64,000 nucleotides of DNA, from positions 171,786-235,785 of the forward strand of contig MCGE01000048.1 in the NCBI GenBank assembly GCA_002105175.1, read 5' to 3'. Of the stretch, positions 23,039 to 35,173 are shown piece by piece (within the stretch, counting starts at the first letter, position 1; each line of letters opens with the position of its first letter). A program made the position numbers and the translations under genes. This stretch comes from Absidia repens. Taxonomy: Eukaryota > Mucoromycota > Mucoromycetes > Mucorales > Cunninghamellaceae. Below the pieces are notes generated by a model that had not been told where the DNA came from, made no database searches, and was given only the letters and a program-made list of their open reading frames with translations.

Positions 23039-23919
23039 ATTGTTAACTGTTAAGAAATAATGACTTTTTCTCAATAACAATAAAAAAAAAAAAAAAAGAG
23101 GATCACTTTTATATCATCTCAATGTACGTACTCCACGTATAGTTGCTGTTTAAGTGGCACATGATGTGCGGCAGAATATATTTTCAACTTTCTACCGGCT
23201 TTAAACCTAACATGGCAATTAGAGCAACACGGCTAGTGAAAGTAATTTATCCAGCAAATCAGTACTGGCAAATGAACTGTTTCAACTCAGATCGTGGGAA
23301 ACCCAAGCGTTCACTAATTCTGTACGCCATCCGATCTTCCGCGCCTTTTCTGCGACCAAGAGCAAAAGCTTGACAAGTGACAATTGTTCAATATCCGATA
23401 CCATCAGAAATGGTATCGAATGTCATTTTATTTTATTTTTTTATTTTTTTACAAACCCAATGTGATGATCATTCATCCAGTAGAAGGAAAATCAAGTACA
23501 GTGCAGTCTAGTTGTTTTGGTTATTGCTGTCTACTATATTAAATAAAAATAAAAATAAATAATTGACCTCTATATTAAATGTAAGTTATGAAATGCACAG
23601 AGATGATTCAAGGATTGTTAGCTACTCCATACGAATCTATTCAGGGTGTGAATTGATAGTAAGGCAAACCTCAAAACAAAGAGCAACCTAGTGATCATGA
23701 TGGATTTGATTCAAAGATTAAATAACATAAAAAAAAAAGATATATTTTATTGAAGTGCATAAACTGGGGATGGTCAATACTAATCTAAATGGGCGAGGTG
23801 AGGACCGTAAAAATCAGGGGGGGGGACTCTACTGTAGAAGACAAACTAATAATCATATGATAGTGACAAAGGCTAACGATACCCCCCCCTTTGATATTTA
23901 TCAACTAAAACAACTAACA

Positions 23920-24574
23920 TTAAGCTAAGCTAATGACGAGTCTTGACAATACCATTGTCTTCAGCCTATGTTGGATCCATCTCACAAAATGTTCCACAAT
24001 CGCCGTAACATACTGAGCACATCCGGATACGCACGTCGATTCGATGCGTGTCGCTTGTTCCATCCAGAAAAGGAATTTCGTTCCTGTGTTTCCGTAACAT
24101 GGTTGACGCCGTTTTATTGGTCCTTGATGATCAGCCAAACGTCGAGAAATATCCCCCATCCAGCTCGAAGTACAATGCAACACCCATGATTAAAGACACC
24201 ACTTCATGTTGACTGAAAGAAAGGTAGCCTTCGCTCTCTGTTCGATAATCCTCCTCACTTTTTTCCCGTTCGTTTATGTTGTGTTTTCCAAATTGACCGC
24301 CATTGGTATATCGGTTATTGCTAACATGTCGTTGGTCACTATCCCGAGAGCTCGATAATAAAGAATGGTTCGACAGGTGTCGAGGGGTGTTGACGAGAAG
24401 ATAACCCATTGGCTGCTGTTGATGTTGTCGATAGTAATGAGTGATTGGTAAGATGAAGAGTAATCTGATGGACGATTCCCGAATCACGTTTTCAAACCGG
24501 AAAAAAAAGAAGGAAGAATAAAAAAGTTCAGAACTGCTCCAGCAGCTATAAAAATAGAACTGTTCCAGCGACAA
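23920..24574 (-). other. Unassigned overlapping open frames, possible small gene or relic
   Basis: Two minus-strand frames of 147 and 87 codons overlap by 50 nt. The upstream one contains a hydrophobic part, then hydrophilic NHSLLSSSRDSDQRHVSNNR and EGYLSFSQHEVVSLIMGVAL. The downstream one is Arg- and Cys-containing. I recognise no domain. Base composition is less AT-biased than the flanks, which favours former coding sequence, but no splice joins the frames cleanly. Confidence 0.25.
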
Positions 24575-24708
24575 TAAAAATATCTCCTCAAAAGATAAAT
24601 ATCGACCGGAAGATAAAATATCTTCTCAGAGAATGGGTAATGATTTTTTTGCGAGCTTTTTTTTTTTTTTTTTTTTGCATGAATACAAACAAATACAACA
24701 TGTACAGT

Positions 24709-24727
24709 TACATTTTTCAAAAAAAAA
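24709..24727 (+). mobile_element. Minimal poly(A) retroinsertion with 9-bp duplication
   Basis: ATGTACAGT occurs at 24700-24708 and 24728-24736, flanking TACATTTTTC followed by an A run. The layout matches the minimal tail insertions at 4357 and 7586. Confidence 0.5.
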
Positions 24728-25417
24728 ATGTACAGTACTATCACACGAAGACAAAAAAAACCCCCCCATCATAATGAGAACCAACTACGGAATATGTAAA
24801 CATTCCCCTTTTTTTAAAAGGGGCCCTTTCTTTTCCTACTTTTTTTATTACTACAGGATTAATCTTAAATGACTTTTTATGCTTGCCCATTCGCGAGGGA
24901 GGAGAATAATGCTACCAATGAAAATGTCAACATACAAAATTATGAAGGAGGGCGACATTACTGAAAATGGTATTAATACGTCCCTTGCCAATCATCCCCT
25001 AGTGAAAATATTTATTTTGTTCTAATGAAATAGAATGTATGTAGCCGCGCATCTAAAATCAACAACTTGGTAATGGTACAACCAAAGATGAGCCATTACT
25101 TCCAAACTGGAAGTCAATACTGTATGTCCAGTGCACACTGTATCTAAAATGTCAATCCGAGTTGCCCGAAAAAAATTGGCGAGCGGGATTCGAAAAAATA
25201 AGTACTAGTTGTCGCACAAGTTTGAACAATATACATTACATCGTGTACTTGATATCGCCAGGGCTTGAAAAAAAAAAGAGTGCTTGGTATCCATTTTACT
25301 ATCGAGGTCTTATTTCGGGTCTGATAGTTGAATAAGCCAATAGCGAGATTAGGATTGGAAGATCGTCAAACCCTATCGTTAAAATTTTTCTAAAATGTAA
25401 AAAGGGGTGAGGACAAA

Positions 25418-27420
25418 ATGAATCCAGCAAAACCTGCGTCAATCAATTATGAACAGCACAACAATAACGAGCTTGAAAACGAAATACTTGCTGCTACACA
25501 AGCAGTGTATGCTGAAGCAAGAAAATATCGCCTTAAAAAAATACTCTCAAGCATGAGGACTATGGAGGAAAATTTAAGGTACTGCAAATCATATCCAAAA
25601 TAGGAAAAAAGACAGTGTTTAACTCTTTTTTTTTTTTTTTCTTTAAACGAAAACAAATGATGTATTAAAGCCATAAAATTCCATGATGGTGATGACCCTG
25701 GCGGGAACATCCTGACCGATGGATATAAGAAGGTTGATTTGGTGCTTTGCGCTGGTCATCTTTGGAAAAAAGACGAATCTCATCATATGCGGAACCGCGT
25801 GGACATGTTGTTAAGTTATAACGTCCTTGCACGTAGCCAGTATGCTCTATGCATAAAATTGGTCAATATGTTTTGCATGGAGCTGGAACCCCTGTGACGT
25901 CTTGGTCATCACCATGGACAACTCAATCCCCATGGCAGAATAGAGTATGGAGTCATGGTAAGGAAAAAATGTTAACAAATATCCCATTATTGCCGTGGTC
26001 TTTTATCTTTTTTTTTTTTTTTTCAGACTTCATTTGGAATGGGAAGGTTTCCGGATTTCACTACATCGAAAAATTGGGAAGTGCTTCATTTTTTAATCCC
26101 GACAAGACAGTAGATGTAACTTTTTTTTTAAGACAGGGGCAAAATTCATTTGTTTAAAGGTGCCAATAGAGAAATTGAAATGTCCTATCAAACGCAACGA
26201 AAGACCTATAATGTTCTATGCAACCCAGTTGGTGACGTTTCTGGTAAGGCAACCCATACGAATGGTGTGTCGGACAACCAGCAGAGGCGTAGGAAGCGAT
26301 TGAACAGAGACAAGATGATGGGGTGCCACTTGACAAGTTCGCCAAAACAAGCGATGCGCTCCCCTACCGAGTTTTACCACCAGCACCCAGGCTTGCTCAT
26401 TTTACCTTAAAAGAGCAACAATCGATCAGCCTGAGGAACTAAAAAAAAAAAAAAAAAAGCAAAATTTTCCTGATGCTGAAAAGTGGTTGGCAAAACATGA
26501 AGAAGGAATGATCAAACAGAGTATAGCCAGTCGCAATTTTTTTTTTTTTCGGATATGTTAATTACGTTTTGGACAGTGCTACTCCGGGTAGGAAAAAAAA
26601 AAGGAAGCCTGCTAAGAAATATTTTGATTTTGTAGGATGCGGCCATCCTAAAATCTCAAGGGACTAATAGTAGCCTCCACATCTTTAAGCATGCTATAAT
26701 CAAGTCGAAGGCATTCCGGCAGTACCAGCAACAAGTAAAAGTTTCAAGGAGATACGGTTAGTGGAGATGAATACCCTTCGGCCCGGTCCAACCCTCTTTT
26801 GGTTGAAGTTATCAGATCCCAAATGGCTGCTGTCAATGACAAAATCGATGCGGTGGAAGACAAATTTGCAGGTGTGAAAACCTCGATGAAGAAAATGGAA
26901 AAATTTTCTTGCTGGTAAAATGCATGAACAAGAAGAGCGGCAGCTAAAAGCGATCAATCATTAGTTCAAGAAACTCAAGAACAACACACCTTTAACATCA
27001 TACCTTGGCACCGCCCCAGGTCCCTCTGTGCAACAAACTACCAATTCATCATCGTCGCCCGAAGCTGGTCCCTCCTCTTTACCCATTGGGACCGATTTCC
27101 CCACATCCTCTGTACACCCTTTGCCGCAATGTAGCAACTGTGTGCGCGATGTGTGGGAAGAATACGAATCTAGTCTGGGCAAACTACCCTTCTGTGAAAT
27201 AATTATAATCAAGCCAAGGCACATTGTGGCGTAAAAGCTCAACGGCGTCAAGATATTTTATTCGACGCAAAGTACTTTACAATGAACTAGAAAGAAGTGT
27301 CGAGTACGATCATATACCCTTGAAGGAAGCCGCTGGTATTTTAGAAGGTGAGCGAAAGCATGGTCGCTGTGTGCTGTCTCATTTTCAAAGATGATTAATG
27401 AAAGAAATAGAACCAACAAT
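25418..27420 (+). pseudogene. Degenerate Crypton-type tyrosine recombinase with GCR1_C-like C-terminus
   Basis: Plus-strand pieces in shifting frames follow the order of fungal Crypton proteins. They include RNRVDMLLSYNVLARSQYAL and NMFCMELEP (25795-25890), HGRIEYGVMVRK (about 25930-25965), then SYQTQRKTYNVLCNPVG, SGKATHTNGVSD and MMGCHLTSSPKQAMRS (26171-26355). Further pieces are DAEKWLAKHEEGM, ILKSQGTNSSLHIFKHAI and a C-terminal WEEYESSLGKLPF followed by QRRQDILFDA, like the GCR1_C DNA-binding domain. The catalytic tyrosine expected in G-x-Y-L-T-S is histidine here (GCHLTS), and stops and frameshifts are many. The element is dead. A methionine-started first exon (25418-25578) is still open. 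Confidence 0.72.
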
Positions 27421-29165
27421 AGACACATTCTCCTTTATTAAAAAATGTTAAACACAATAAACGATTCCTTATCCTATTTTTTCTAATAATAATTTAACAT
27501 ATACAAATGCAATGAAGACTTAAGCGATATTGCTATATTTCATTTACATCCAATATCTGCAATGGCAATGAAGAATCAATGATAGTATATTGATGTATTT
27601 TATTTCCACAAATAATAAAAATAGAGTAGTCTAGAAACTATGACAATTAACACTACAGTAAGCTAAGCTAATGAAGGTTCAGTGATGCTAATATAAGGCG
27701 AAAGATTAATCTAATGGGAGGAGGGGTCCTAATTCCTAGTTCCAAAATGAAAGGGTTTCCCCATGATGTTTGATTTGCATTTTTTAAAATGCCCCTCATT
27801 CAAGTTCCAATACTGATCCTAGGTGTCGACATCCCACTGAGGTTGCAACTGAATTTGTTGTTTTCAGAAAGAAAAGAGAGAAAAAAGGCGGAGTGTGAAT
27901 AACATGTCGACAGTGATTTTTTCCATCATGGCGGTTGCGCTCCCATCAAAGTGTGCCCTAATCTCACCTTATCAAAACCCACGCCTCAAAAAAAAAAAAA
28001 AAAAAGAAAAAAAAGAGGATGATAGACTGGTTCCTATTTCCATCCTGACAAAGGAAAAAAAAAGGGCCACAGAGTGATTTATTACCATCCAAAGAAAATA
28101 GAGTCAATCGTATCTTAAGTAGTATTGAATATGCCCTATCATATCCTGCATCTGCTCCTACATAACCAATATTTTTCTAACCCATTGTAAGCAGCCTCGA
28201 AATCTACCCCATCAGAGTCCCGCATTTAATTCCTCTCCATCATAACAAGCACTTTCCAAACACCAGTCATTATCATTTCAGAATATAACAGCATGGGGGT
28301 CGCTGGGAGATTGCACTTCGTGTTTTATTGATAAAGTACAAAAAGCTAAAGCCAAAACTAAGATAATGAGAAGGGTGGGAAAAGGAAATTGTATAAATTC
28401 TTTTTATTGAAAGAAGGGGAAGAGTGATTTCTATAGCTACCATATGGTCAGGTCAGGTTGTCACATTTCACCATAATGTCTTAATAAAAGCCCAGTTTCT
28501 TGATCCTATCCTCTGTCCTGGTGAATTTGTTGACGATAGTTGTCCATAAATGTGAAATCCCCCCCCCTGGCAGCCATTGCCCGTCGTTTGCCCATTTTCA
28601 AGTAAGATCATCAATTCCATTGTGGAGTTGGCAACAACAAAAGTCCTACTACGCTATGAATACTATAGCTCCCCTGAGGAAGGAAAACATAAAAAGAAAA
28701 GGTGAGGGACAATACATACAATACTACCATCTACTGCCTGTTTAATTCCTTACCTTAACTCATTGCATCAATTCCTTTCCAGCAAAGTATATCGTTCGTT
28801 CAATTACGAGTGATAAAGCGCATGAGTTCAATGGTAGGTGACGTTTTGGTTTCATTGTTCTTCGTATGATCAAAAGCGGGTAGTGTTGAATGTTTGAATA
28901 AATTATTCAGAAGTCTCGATTCATACATGAGTTCGGCTCATCTTACGGGGAAGGTTCACATGATATATGAGTTCCAGTTCCAGTTTAACCAGAAGTCGTT
29001 TCGTCTGATTTTATCTGATTGCTGTATGGTTGCATGGGATGGGAACAAAAAAAAAAAAAGGGAATTGCACCATTGCAGAAAGATTTCAGGTAGATTTCAG
29101 ATGGCGACAGATGGCAGCATATGCCAGCAGATAATTTCAGATGGCTTTTTTTGTGGATAAAAATT
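27421..29165. other. Intergenic with dispersed repeats
   Basis: No gene. Bases 27640-27800 carry GCTAAGCTAATGAAGG and CCAAAATGAAAGGGTTTCCC, the signature of the dispersed repeat at 20.5, 50.35 and 51.15 kb. A purine run lies at 27987-28015. The short frames at 27895-28077, 28500-28745 and 28894-29160 have no recognisable content. Confidence 0.45.
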
Positions 29166-29250
29166 GAATGACCGTCCGCACCACCGTCATTGTATCGCCA
29201 ATAACTAACAACTTTAAGCACGCTAACTGACATTAGCAAGATAAAAAACA
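29166..29250 (+). repeat. Divergent third copy of the GACCGTCC inverted-repeat arm
   Basis: GACCGTCCGCACCACCGTCA, then TTGTATCGCC and CTGACATTAGCAA align with the arm at 29687-29759 (GACCGTCCCGTACCACCTTT, TTGTATCGCC, GTGACATTAGCAA). This copy has the orientation of the left arm and lies 330 bp upstream of it. Confidence 0.6.
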
Positions 29251-29571
29251 GGATTACTTCCTAGAATATCGTGAGCTAGTCTACTGTAGTATAGTATAGT
29301 GTTGGATATTATTTTCTATTATATTTAATAAACGCTCTGGCGCTCCGCTGGAGCTTTTGGAAATCTTTCGATTTACTGAGTGTCACAGTTTTTAGGATTA
29401 AAGCCTCCGCCATTTCGCACTATGGTGGGCAGCCCCTTGGGGCCCAACCGTCGTGTTCAGTGCGTCGTCAATGGATTTTTTGTGTGCTGAAATAATAGCT
29501 TACTTGAAATGCGTCGGAGAGATTAGAGTTTGATTATGTAGTGGTTGCGATTGCCCGTTTATTTAATTTTG

Positions 29572-30758
29572 GGGATTGCTCCATTTCAGAGGATTTTCAG
29601 AGGCTTCAGAGGATTTTCAGAGGATTTTCAGAGGATTTTCAGAGGATTTTCAGAGGGTTTTCAGAGGAATTTCAGAGGATTTTTCAGAGACCGTCCCGTA
29701 CCACCTTTATTGTATCGCCGGTAATTAGCAATTTAAACAAGCTTTGTGACATTAGCAATAAAAAAGAAATTGACACTTACTTCTTTACCTCTTTTTATCA
29801 TATTGTTTGGTGCGCTATTGTTTCTATTTGTTATGACTGTTCACCTTCCAATCGGAGAAATCTAACTTTATCAAGGAGTACGGTCCAGGATGTAAAGCAT
29901 TGACCCTCTCGTTGAAGATTTATTCTACCGAATAAACGTATTGCAATGCAACACTACTTCTGACTGTATCCGATAATATGAACAACAACGACAACAACGA
30001 TCAGCGCAATTGTTTTCTAGAAATTATAAGTAAGGACAGTATCATAGAACAAGATTACATGATTTATGGTCGGATCATGGCTATGGAACCTACTAGTTGG
30101 CATTTTTAAACGATCATGTAAATTGGCGACAAAATTTACAAAGTAGATGATAGGCATAAAAGGATGGTCGACTTGTAATTTTTCAGTTTGGATGGGAAAA
30201 TGACAAACAGCATGTACGCTTCCTTTTTTTCAGCAGATTGACTCACCTGAGCAGTACCAATTATCAGGACTCTCAAAACGTCTATTGAAAGATCTGTCAA
30301 AAAACCCATTATAGTCACCACCGTCTACATTGGAATCACCAATTGAAACATAAACCCGCCTCCTCCTTCAGTATCGAATTTAGCACCATCACCGCCTACA
30401 CCTTTACTAGTAACCCATCTTTATCAAAAAGCAATACCACCACTAACAACCACTAAGACAAAAACGATCATCAAGCACTATTACCAAAAAGTCCGTCATG
30501 AGGAAAATATATGCCAAACAAATTTCATTCCAAAACGAAAATGATAATCATGATTTTTATTTTTATTTTTTGAAGCATTACTCTATTGAATAAACAATGC
30601 CAATTTTTTATATCGCTAATGTCACAAAGCTTGTTTAATCTGGTAGTTATCGGCGATACAATAAAGGTAGTACGGGACGGTCTCTGAAAAATCCTCTGAA
30701 AATCCTCTGAAAACCCTCTGAAAATCCTCTGAAAATCCTCTGAAATGGAGCAATTCCC
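29572..30758. repeat. Inverted repeat pair built on an 11-bp tandem unit
   Basis: The left arm 29572-29759 starts GGGATTGCTCCATTTCAG, has about nine units of CAGAGGATTTT, then AGACCGTCCCGTACCACC and ends at ATTAGCAA. The right arm 30614-30758 is its reverse complement with fewer 11-bp units. About 850 bp lie between the arms with no recognisable gene. The arrangement resembles a non-autonomous element with long terminal inverted repeats. No clear target duplication was found. Confidence 0.65.
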
Positions 30759-30879
30759 TTAATTTTTATTTGCAGCTCCCTGATTTTTTGACATAAAAAA
30801 AAAGCTGGATGATTCAGGCTCCGCATTTTGCTTTTTTTTTTGGTCCCCCTTTTTTTCCCTCTCTTTTTCTTTCTTTTTT

Positions 30880-31140
30880 ATTTTTTTCCTTCATGATAGT
30901 CTGAATGATATGATGGCAAGGCTCACTGGGGTACTGGTGATCTAGGATTAGTGTTAGAATTTGAATTAGGGGCGTTTTAAAAAACGCAAAACAAACATCA
31001 TGGGGAAACGCTTTCATTTTGGATGAAGGATTTGGGAACGTCAGTAGATTAGCACTCATTAGTTTAGTAATAGTTTGTCATCGTTTGTATCTACGTCTGA
31101 ATAAATATATTATTTTTCTCATAATTAGTTTCATTGTTGT
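30880..31140 (+). repeat. Dispersed retroposon-like repeat copy
   Basis: CATGGGGAAACGCTTTCATT and TTGGATGAAGGATTTGGGAA, ending in CTGAATAAATATATT, are the reverse complement of the signature found at 27.7, 50.35 and 51.15 kb. The AATAAA end suggests that this is the sense orientation of a short retroposon. Confidence 0.5.
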
Positions 31141-31207
31141 ACGTTTACATGATGTGCTTCAACGAATGCGTATTACATATGTATAGAAAAAAAAGAGTGT
31201 TTATATA

Positions 31208-31552
31208 TGTCGTATTTGTCATTTGTCATCATCCACATATATCAGATACGCGATTACCCATCGCGTCCCAGCAATTGTACCTTGTCACTCTCCAGCATAA
31301 CCTCACACTGGCTATGTTTCACTTGGTCTACAATCAATATCAAAGATCAATCATCCATCTATTCCATAATACACTATTTTATTCCCTCATCTCGAACTCT
31401 ACCAATAATCCATTATCATCATAGAAATTTATTATTCCAACATCCGCTTCCCCTAATTTTTACTATAAAAACCCACTGTCATTCTATTCAATAAAAGCCA
31501 TATCTGTTATATCACTTATTTGATTGACTTTCCATATATTCAAATTTTTACA
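31208..31552 (+). mobile_element. Solo LTR with 5-bp target duplication ATATA
   Basis: The element begins TGTCGTATTTGTCA and ends TTTTTACA. ATATA lies directly before (31203-31207) and after (31553-31557). Inside are an ACTATAAAAACC TATA-like box (about 31461) and AATAAAAGCC, as in an LTR promoter and polyadenylation region. No internal retroelement sequence is present, so it is a solo LTR. It lies next to a Crypton fragment. Confidence 0.85.
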
Positions 31553-31911
31553 ATATATGTATATATGAAAAAGGAACGGATTGGGTATTATGGAGACTTC
31601 TTCCACCAAGACTGTAGCAGCACCATATTCCATCCTTCCGAGCTGGTTTGTCTTTCCACAGTTCATCGTGAACACCAGGGGCATCGCAAGGAGCAACTCC
31701 CCTCGTTTTCCCAATGTTACAGAAAAAACATATCAGGAAGCTGGATCATTCTGGCAGACTGACTTCTTGCCAAAATGGAAATAGTTAACAAGGAGGTCCG
31801 TTCTATTTCGAAGGTCGGCTCAAATAATAGTTGGCAACTCGCGCAAGCGCGGCACTTATCATAGCCATCATTTAGGGGATTGGCACCCCCCGGTCCAAAA
31901 AAAAAGTTCAT
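31553..31911 (-). pseudogene. Crypton recombinase fragment
   Basis: In two minus-strand frames the DNA reads SILARSQSARMIQLPDMFFL (31717-31800) and then LVFTMNCGKTNQLGRMEYGA (about 31610-31670). These correspond to the R-S-x-x-A-R and G-K-T-N-Q-x-G-R-x-E-Y blocks of Crypton tyrosine recombinases, as also seen degraded at 25.8-25.97 kb. The intervening part has a frameshift. The fragment ends where the solo LTR begins. Confidence 0.65.
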
Positions 31912-33089
31912 GTCGTCTTTTTTAATTCACTTCGACTGGACATCTTGCAGAAGCCCTTGTACTACGGAACCACGGGGACTGTCGTTAGAATTGATCCATA
32001 ATGATTTTTTGCAGCTTGTAGTACAAATCCACCATGGCTTTGAGCAACCAATTGGATAGAAGATTTGCCAGGGGGCGGGGGCGGGCATCACCGAAACCAT
32101 CCGCCCGCCTTTTTTTTCGTGTGTTTCCTTCAGGTAGGATCACCTAATTCAGATATAAAACGACTTTCCGTTCATTGACAATATCCCCGGCATCAAATGT
32201 TACACCTTTGAGGGGGGGGGGCTGCACCGACGCTAGCATATGAACTCGGTCAGAGTCTACCACTTCAACATAAAATATCTCCGTTGCAAAGAAACTATAT
32301 AAATAGAGCATGTTGTATTTTGCATATGAATGTAGCAATAAAATAAAATAAAATGTGACATTGATGTAAATCATGCAAGTGAAATAAAAATAAATTAAAA
32401 TCCACCGCTACAATGCAAGGGCTCAGATCATATATGGGTGTCATCATCTGATTTCACTTTTTTCATGTCTTTAAAAAAAAAACCCCCCCATTTATTATAT
32501 CAAACCGTAGTACTGTAATAGTTATACTGCTTCATACCATAATCACATACTTATATTTATACCAAATAAGGGTTATCAACATTCTCATCTTATTTTTTTA
32601 TTATTATTATTTATTTTTACAAAAAAAACCTTATTCACAACAGAGCAAAAAAAAAATAAGATACATGACATATAATCATACGTCTATAAACATTTACCTG
32701 TGATAATCATCATGACCAATGAACACCAAGTCGCTCCCATGAGTAAGAGCATCCATTCTACAGTACAGTACCAGAGAAATAATATGAACTTCTGTGGGGT
32801 TTTCCTTCCCGGGTCATTGTCTGATAATATGTCGCATTGACAATGGAATCGAGGTTGTGTTGGGTCGCATACCGTCGCAATGCCCTGTTGATTACGTTTT
32901 TGTCGATGATATTGGGTATTGACGCTTTTTGACAGCCCGAAAATGTTGTTGTCTTCCATAGCGGCCCTCAAGGGGCAATCAAGTTGCTTAGCGCAGAGTT
33001 CGATTCCTGAATGGTTTCTAATAACGTAAATCAAAGAACATCCACTTGAGCGACCCAAAGCTTTTTTTTTCGATTTTTTTGGATCAAGG
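31912..33089. other. Repeat-rich spacer
   Basis: No gene could be supported. Bases 32280-32560 are a repeat copy that recurs at 39830-40110 (GCTACAATGCAAGGGCTCAG and GATCTGATTTCACTTTTT-like blocks). The minus-strand open frame at 32684-33184 is long but matches nothing that I recognise. Confidence 0.4.
32280..32560 (+). repeat. Dispersed repeat, partner at 39830-40110
   Basis: The two copies share GTAGCAA-AAAATAAAATAAA, GCAAGTGAAATAAAAA, GCTACAATGCAAGGGCTCAG, ATGGGTGTCAT and TATTA-ATCAAACCGTAG-type blocks in the same order and orientation. They may be parts of one LTR or retroposon family. Confidence 0.65.
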
Positions 33090-33434
33090 TTAAAATAGAC
33101 ACTCCATAGTAAAAAGGGTAAGAAAATAACGCCTGAAATGATTGGAAAAACGAACAGGGTCGTCCCAAGGTTGTGGTGATCCAACAGCTTGAGTCATATC
33201 GGCGGAAAAATCATTGCATGTGGTGGTCAAAAACAATGGTGGTTCACCAAGGCACCGAAACATAGCCATCAAGTCCAAAAACCTTTTATAGGAAAACGAA
33301 GATCGAATAATGTAAGGAATTGCTGAAGTGACATATGGTGTGTTTTCGTCATCCATACGATACAGGTTTTCGATATTGACAAAACGTAGGTTGGTATCGC
33401 TAATCGTTCGCTGTGAGTAGGAGTGTATAGCCAT
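33090..33434 (-). pseudogene. Helitron-type replicase/helicase fragment (Helitron_like_N)
   Basis: The minus strand reads SFSYKRFLDLMAMFRCLGEP, PPLFLTTTCNDFSADMTQAV and PWDDPVRFSNHFRR. This matches the conserved G-x-P-x-L-F-x-T-x-T-x-N block of the Helitron N-terminal region, here with the ND variant. There is no two-histidine rolling-circle motif in the fragment, and it is followed by unrelated DNA. Confidence 0.55.
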
Positions 33435-33654
33435 CTTTTCAAGTGTGTCAGCAGCAAAAAAATATAAAGCTAATACACTTTTGCAAATCGGCGATCAAAG
33501 GGGTGTGATAACAACATTTTCAAATGCTCCTTGAGAGACAAGCCGTTTTTTGATTTGGAGTGTCGGTAGTGGCCTTTACCGATTTTAAATATTGCACTAA
33601 TAACATACTGTACATTTAAAAAAAATTAAAGTCTGTTTCAAACCTTCATCTGCT

Positions 33655-34540
33655 CTAATTCATTTTACCATTCGATAAAGCAAAGATGTACAGTATAGCA
33701 ATGACCAAGTTGTTCATAATTTCACTGACTGTTTTATCAGCCAGGTAAGAAATTGCCAAAATAGGCAAGCCATAATGGATAAAATTCAGACCGTTGACCG
33801 CCCGTCCACTAGCTGCTATGACATCTTGCCATATAGTCCGCTTGTACTTCATGTCTTGATGCACAAAGACGACGGTCTATCCAGCATTAGCCAACGTACT
33901 TCCATCCAAGTAAAATGGGTACAGTCGCTTCGTCCGCACCACACACTTGTTTCTTTCGTATGGCCCGAATAGTTTTTTCATATGTTTGAAAAGACCGTGA
34001 CCAATGAGAAGCATTTCATCCGAACCAAAAAAACATAGGGCCCAGTAAATGTTGGATTAAATGCGATTGGAGATCTTTGGATATCATTCAAATATACAGT
34101 TTCCACTATTGATCTGTCATTGTCTATGGTGCGCATTTCAAATCGTGAGGTGCGGCCCAGGATGTACAGTACATGCCATATCCATCTTCACTATGTGTTC
34201 CTTTAATTGTACAGCAGGCATGTCGTCTGTTTTCACGGTAATGCCATGTTCCGATAAATCTCCTAATTCGTTGTACAACGGCGTCAGAAAGGTAGGGATA
34301 TTTGCAGCTTTGCTGGTGCCATGTGTAATCAAGATGGGAGAGAGGTTGTATAGCTTGTATCTAAAATTTAAGGAGAGCATTAATATTTTGTTTCTGTTTT
34401 TTTTTTTGCGGGGAATTTCTTTGCTGGTTCCCAAATTGAAGTTCATCATGTTCACAAACGTATTCATCAATATTAAGTCCAATTGCAACATCATATTTCG
34501 TATCGAATTGACCCAGTTCACACATACAGTACTGTATTCT
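33655..34540 (-). pseudogene. Tnp2/Plavaka-like DNA transposon fragment
   Basis: Minus-strand pieces read KLYNLSPILITHGTSKAANI, FLTPLYNELGDLSEHGITV and KMDMACTVHPGP, in the order seen in Transposase_21/Tnp2 proteins: a proline or glycine-containing block, then L.PL..EL, then a C-terminal MAC motif. Downstream in another frame are SDEMLLIGHGLFKHM and TIWQDVIAASGRAVNGLNF. The family call is tentative. No complete open frame remains. Confidence 0.45.
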
Positions 34541-34854
34541 TGTATGCTTGTCCATCGAAGATGTCGTTAATGTTGCAGTTGTTCTTGTTATTTCCAAGTA
34601 ACTGTTTTCTTGTCACTGGGTTGGCGAGTTTCGCTCCAATTATGTCGCCAATCGATGCAACCCTAATACGAGCTAATGGTACGGCGGCTTTCAGATATCT
34701 TTGCTTATCGCAAATGGGGCACTTGGTTTTTATTTAATTGATAAAATGTGAAGATATTTGGGACTGTGAATAAGTGGAGGATTCAGGGGGTAAAAATAGA
34801 ATGAAGTGATTGGTGGGAGATCCAGGGTTTATCATTGTTCTGAAGGGTTGTCGA

Positions 34855-35173
34855 TGTCGTATTTGTCATCCTCTATATTTAAATTATAAATCAATCTACC
34901 AAATATAGCAATTGTCAGACTCAGATCAGGCACTAACCGTCATATTCAATCCCGATCTGTCAGTACACCAATAAATCATTCAATCATCTAATCACAGTCC
35001 AATGATTTAATCCCTCATCTCTATCTTATCCAATAATACATTAGTAGTAGAAATTTATTATTCCAATAACCGCATCCCCAATTTTATTATAAAAGTTTTC
35101 CATCATTTTACTAAAATAAAAATATAACTTTGTCTCACTTATTTGACTTTATTCTCTACTACAACACATTACA
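34855..35173 (+). mobile_element. Solo LTR copy, target duplication partly lost
   Basis: Starts TGTCGTATTTGTCATCC and ends CACATTACA. It carries TTTTATTATAAAAG (TATA-like) and ATTTATTATTCCAAT. The flanks GTCGA and GTCAT agree at three of five positions. It is closely related to the copies at 40866, 43671 and 48844. Confidence 0.75.

Larger units (their letters stand above)
23039..25417. other. Intergenic, AT-rich
   Basis: No recognisable gene. The region has a T tract at about 24657-24676, runs of G or C at 23818-23825 and 23881-23888, and A/T-rich spacers. Bases 23735-23940 look like a relic of a retroposon 3' end (TTTATTGAAGTGC.. and GCTAAGCTAATGACG shared with other repeat copies). The unassigned frames at 23920-24574 are listed separately. 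Confidence 0.4.

Noticed and set aside
25447..25710. Minus-strand frame over the Crypton start
   Set aside because: A shadow frame with a Lys run from a T tract.
29541..29903. 120-codon frame with repeated FQRIFRGFSED
   Set aside because: A translation of the 11-bp tandem repeat; the period changes the amino acids by frame.
34061..34737. Plus-strand frames over the Tnp2-like relic
   Set aside because: The minus strand carries the recognisable motifs; the plus frames are not conserved.
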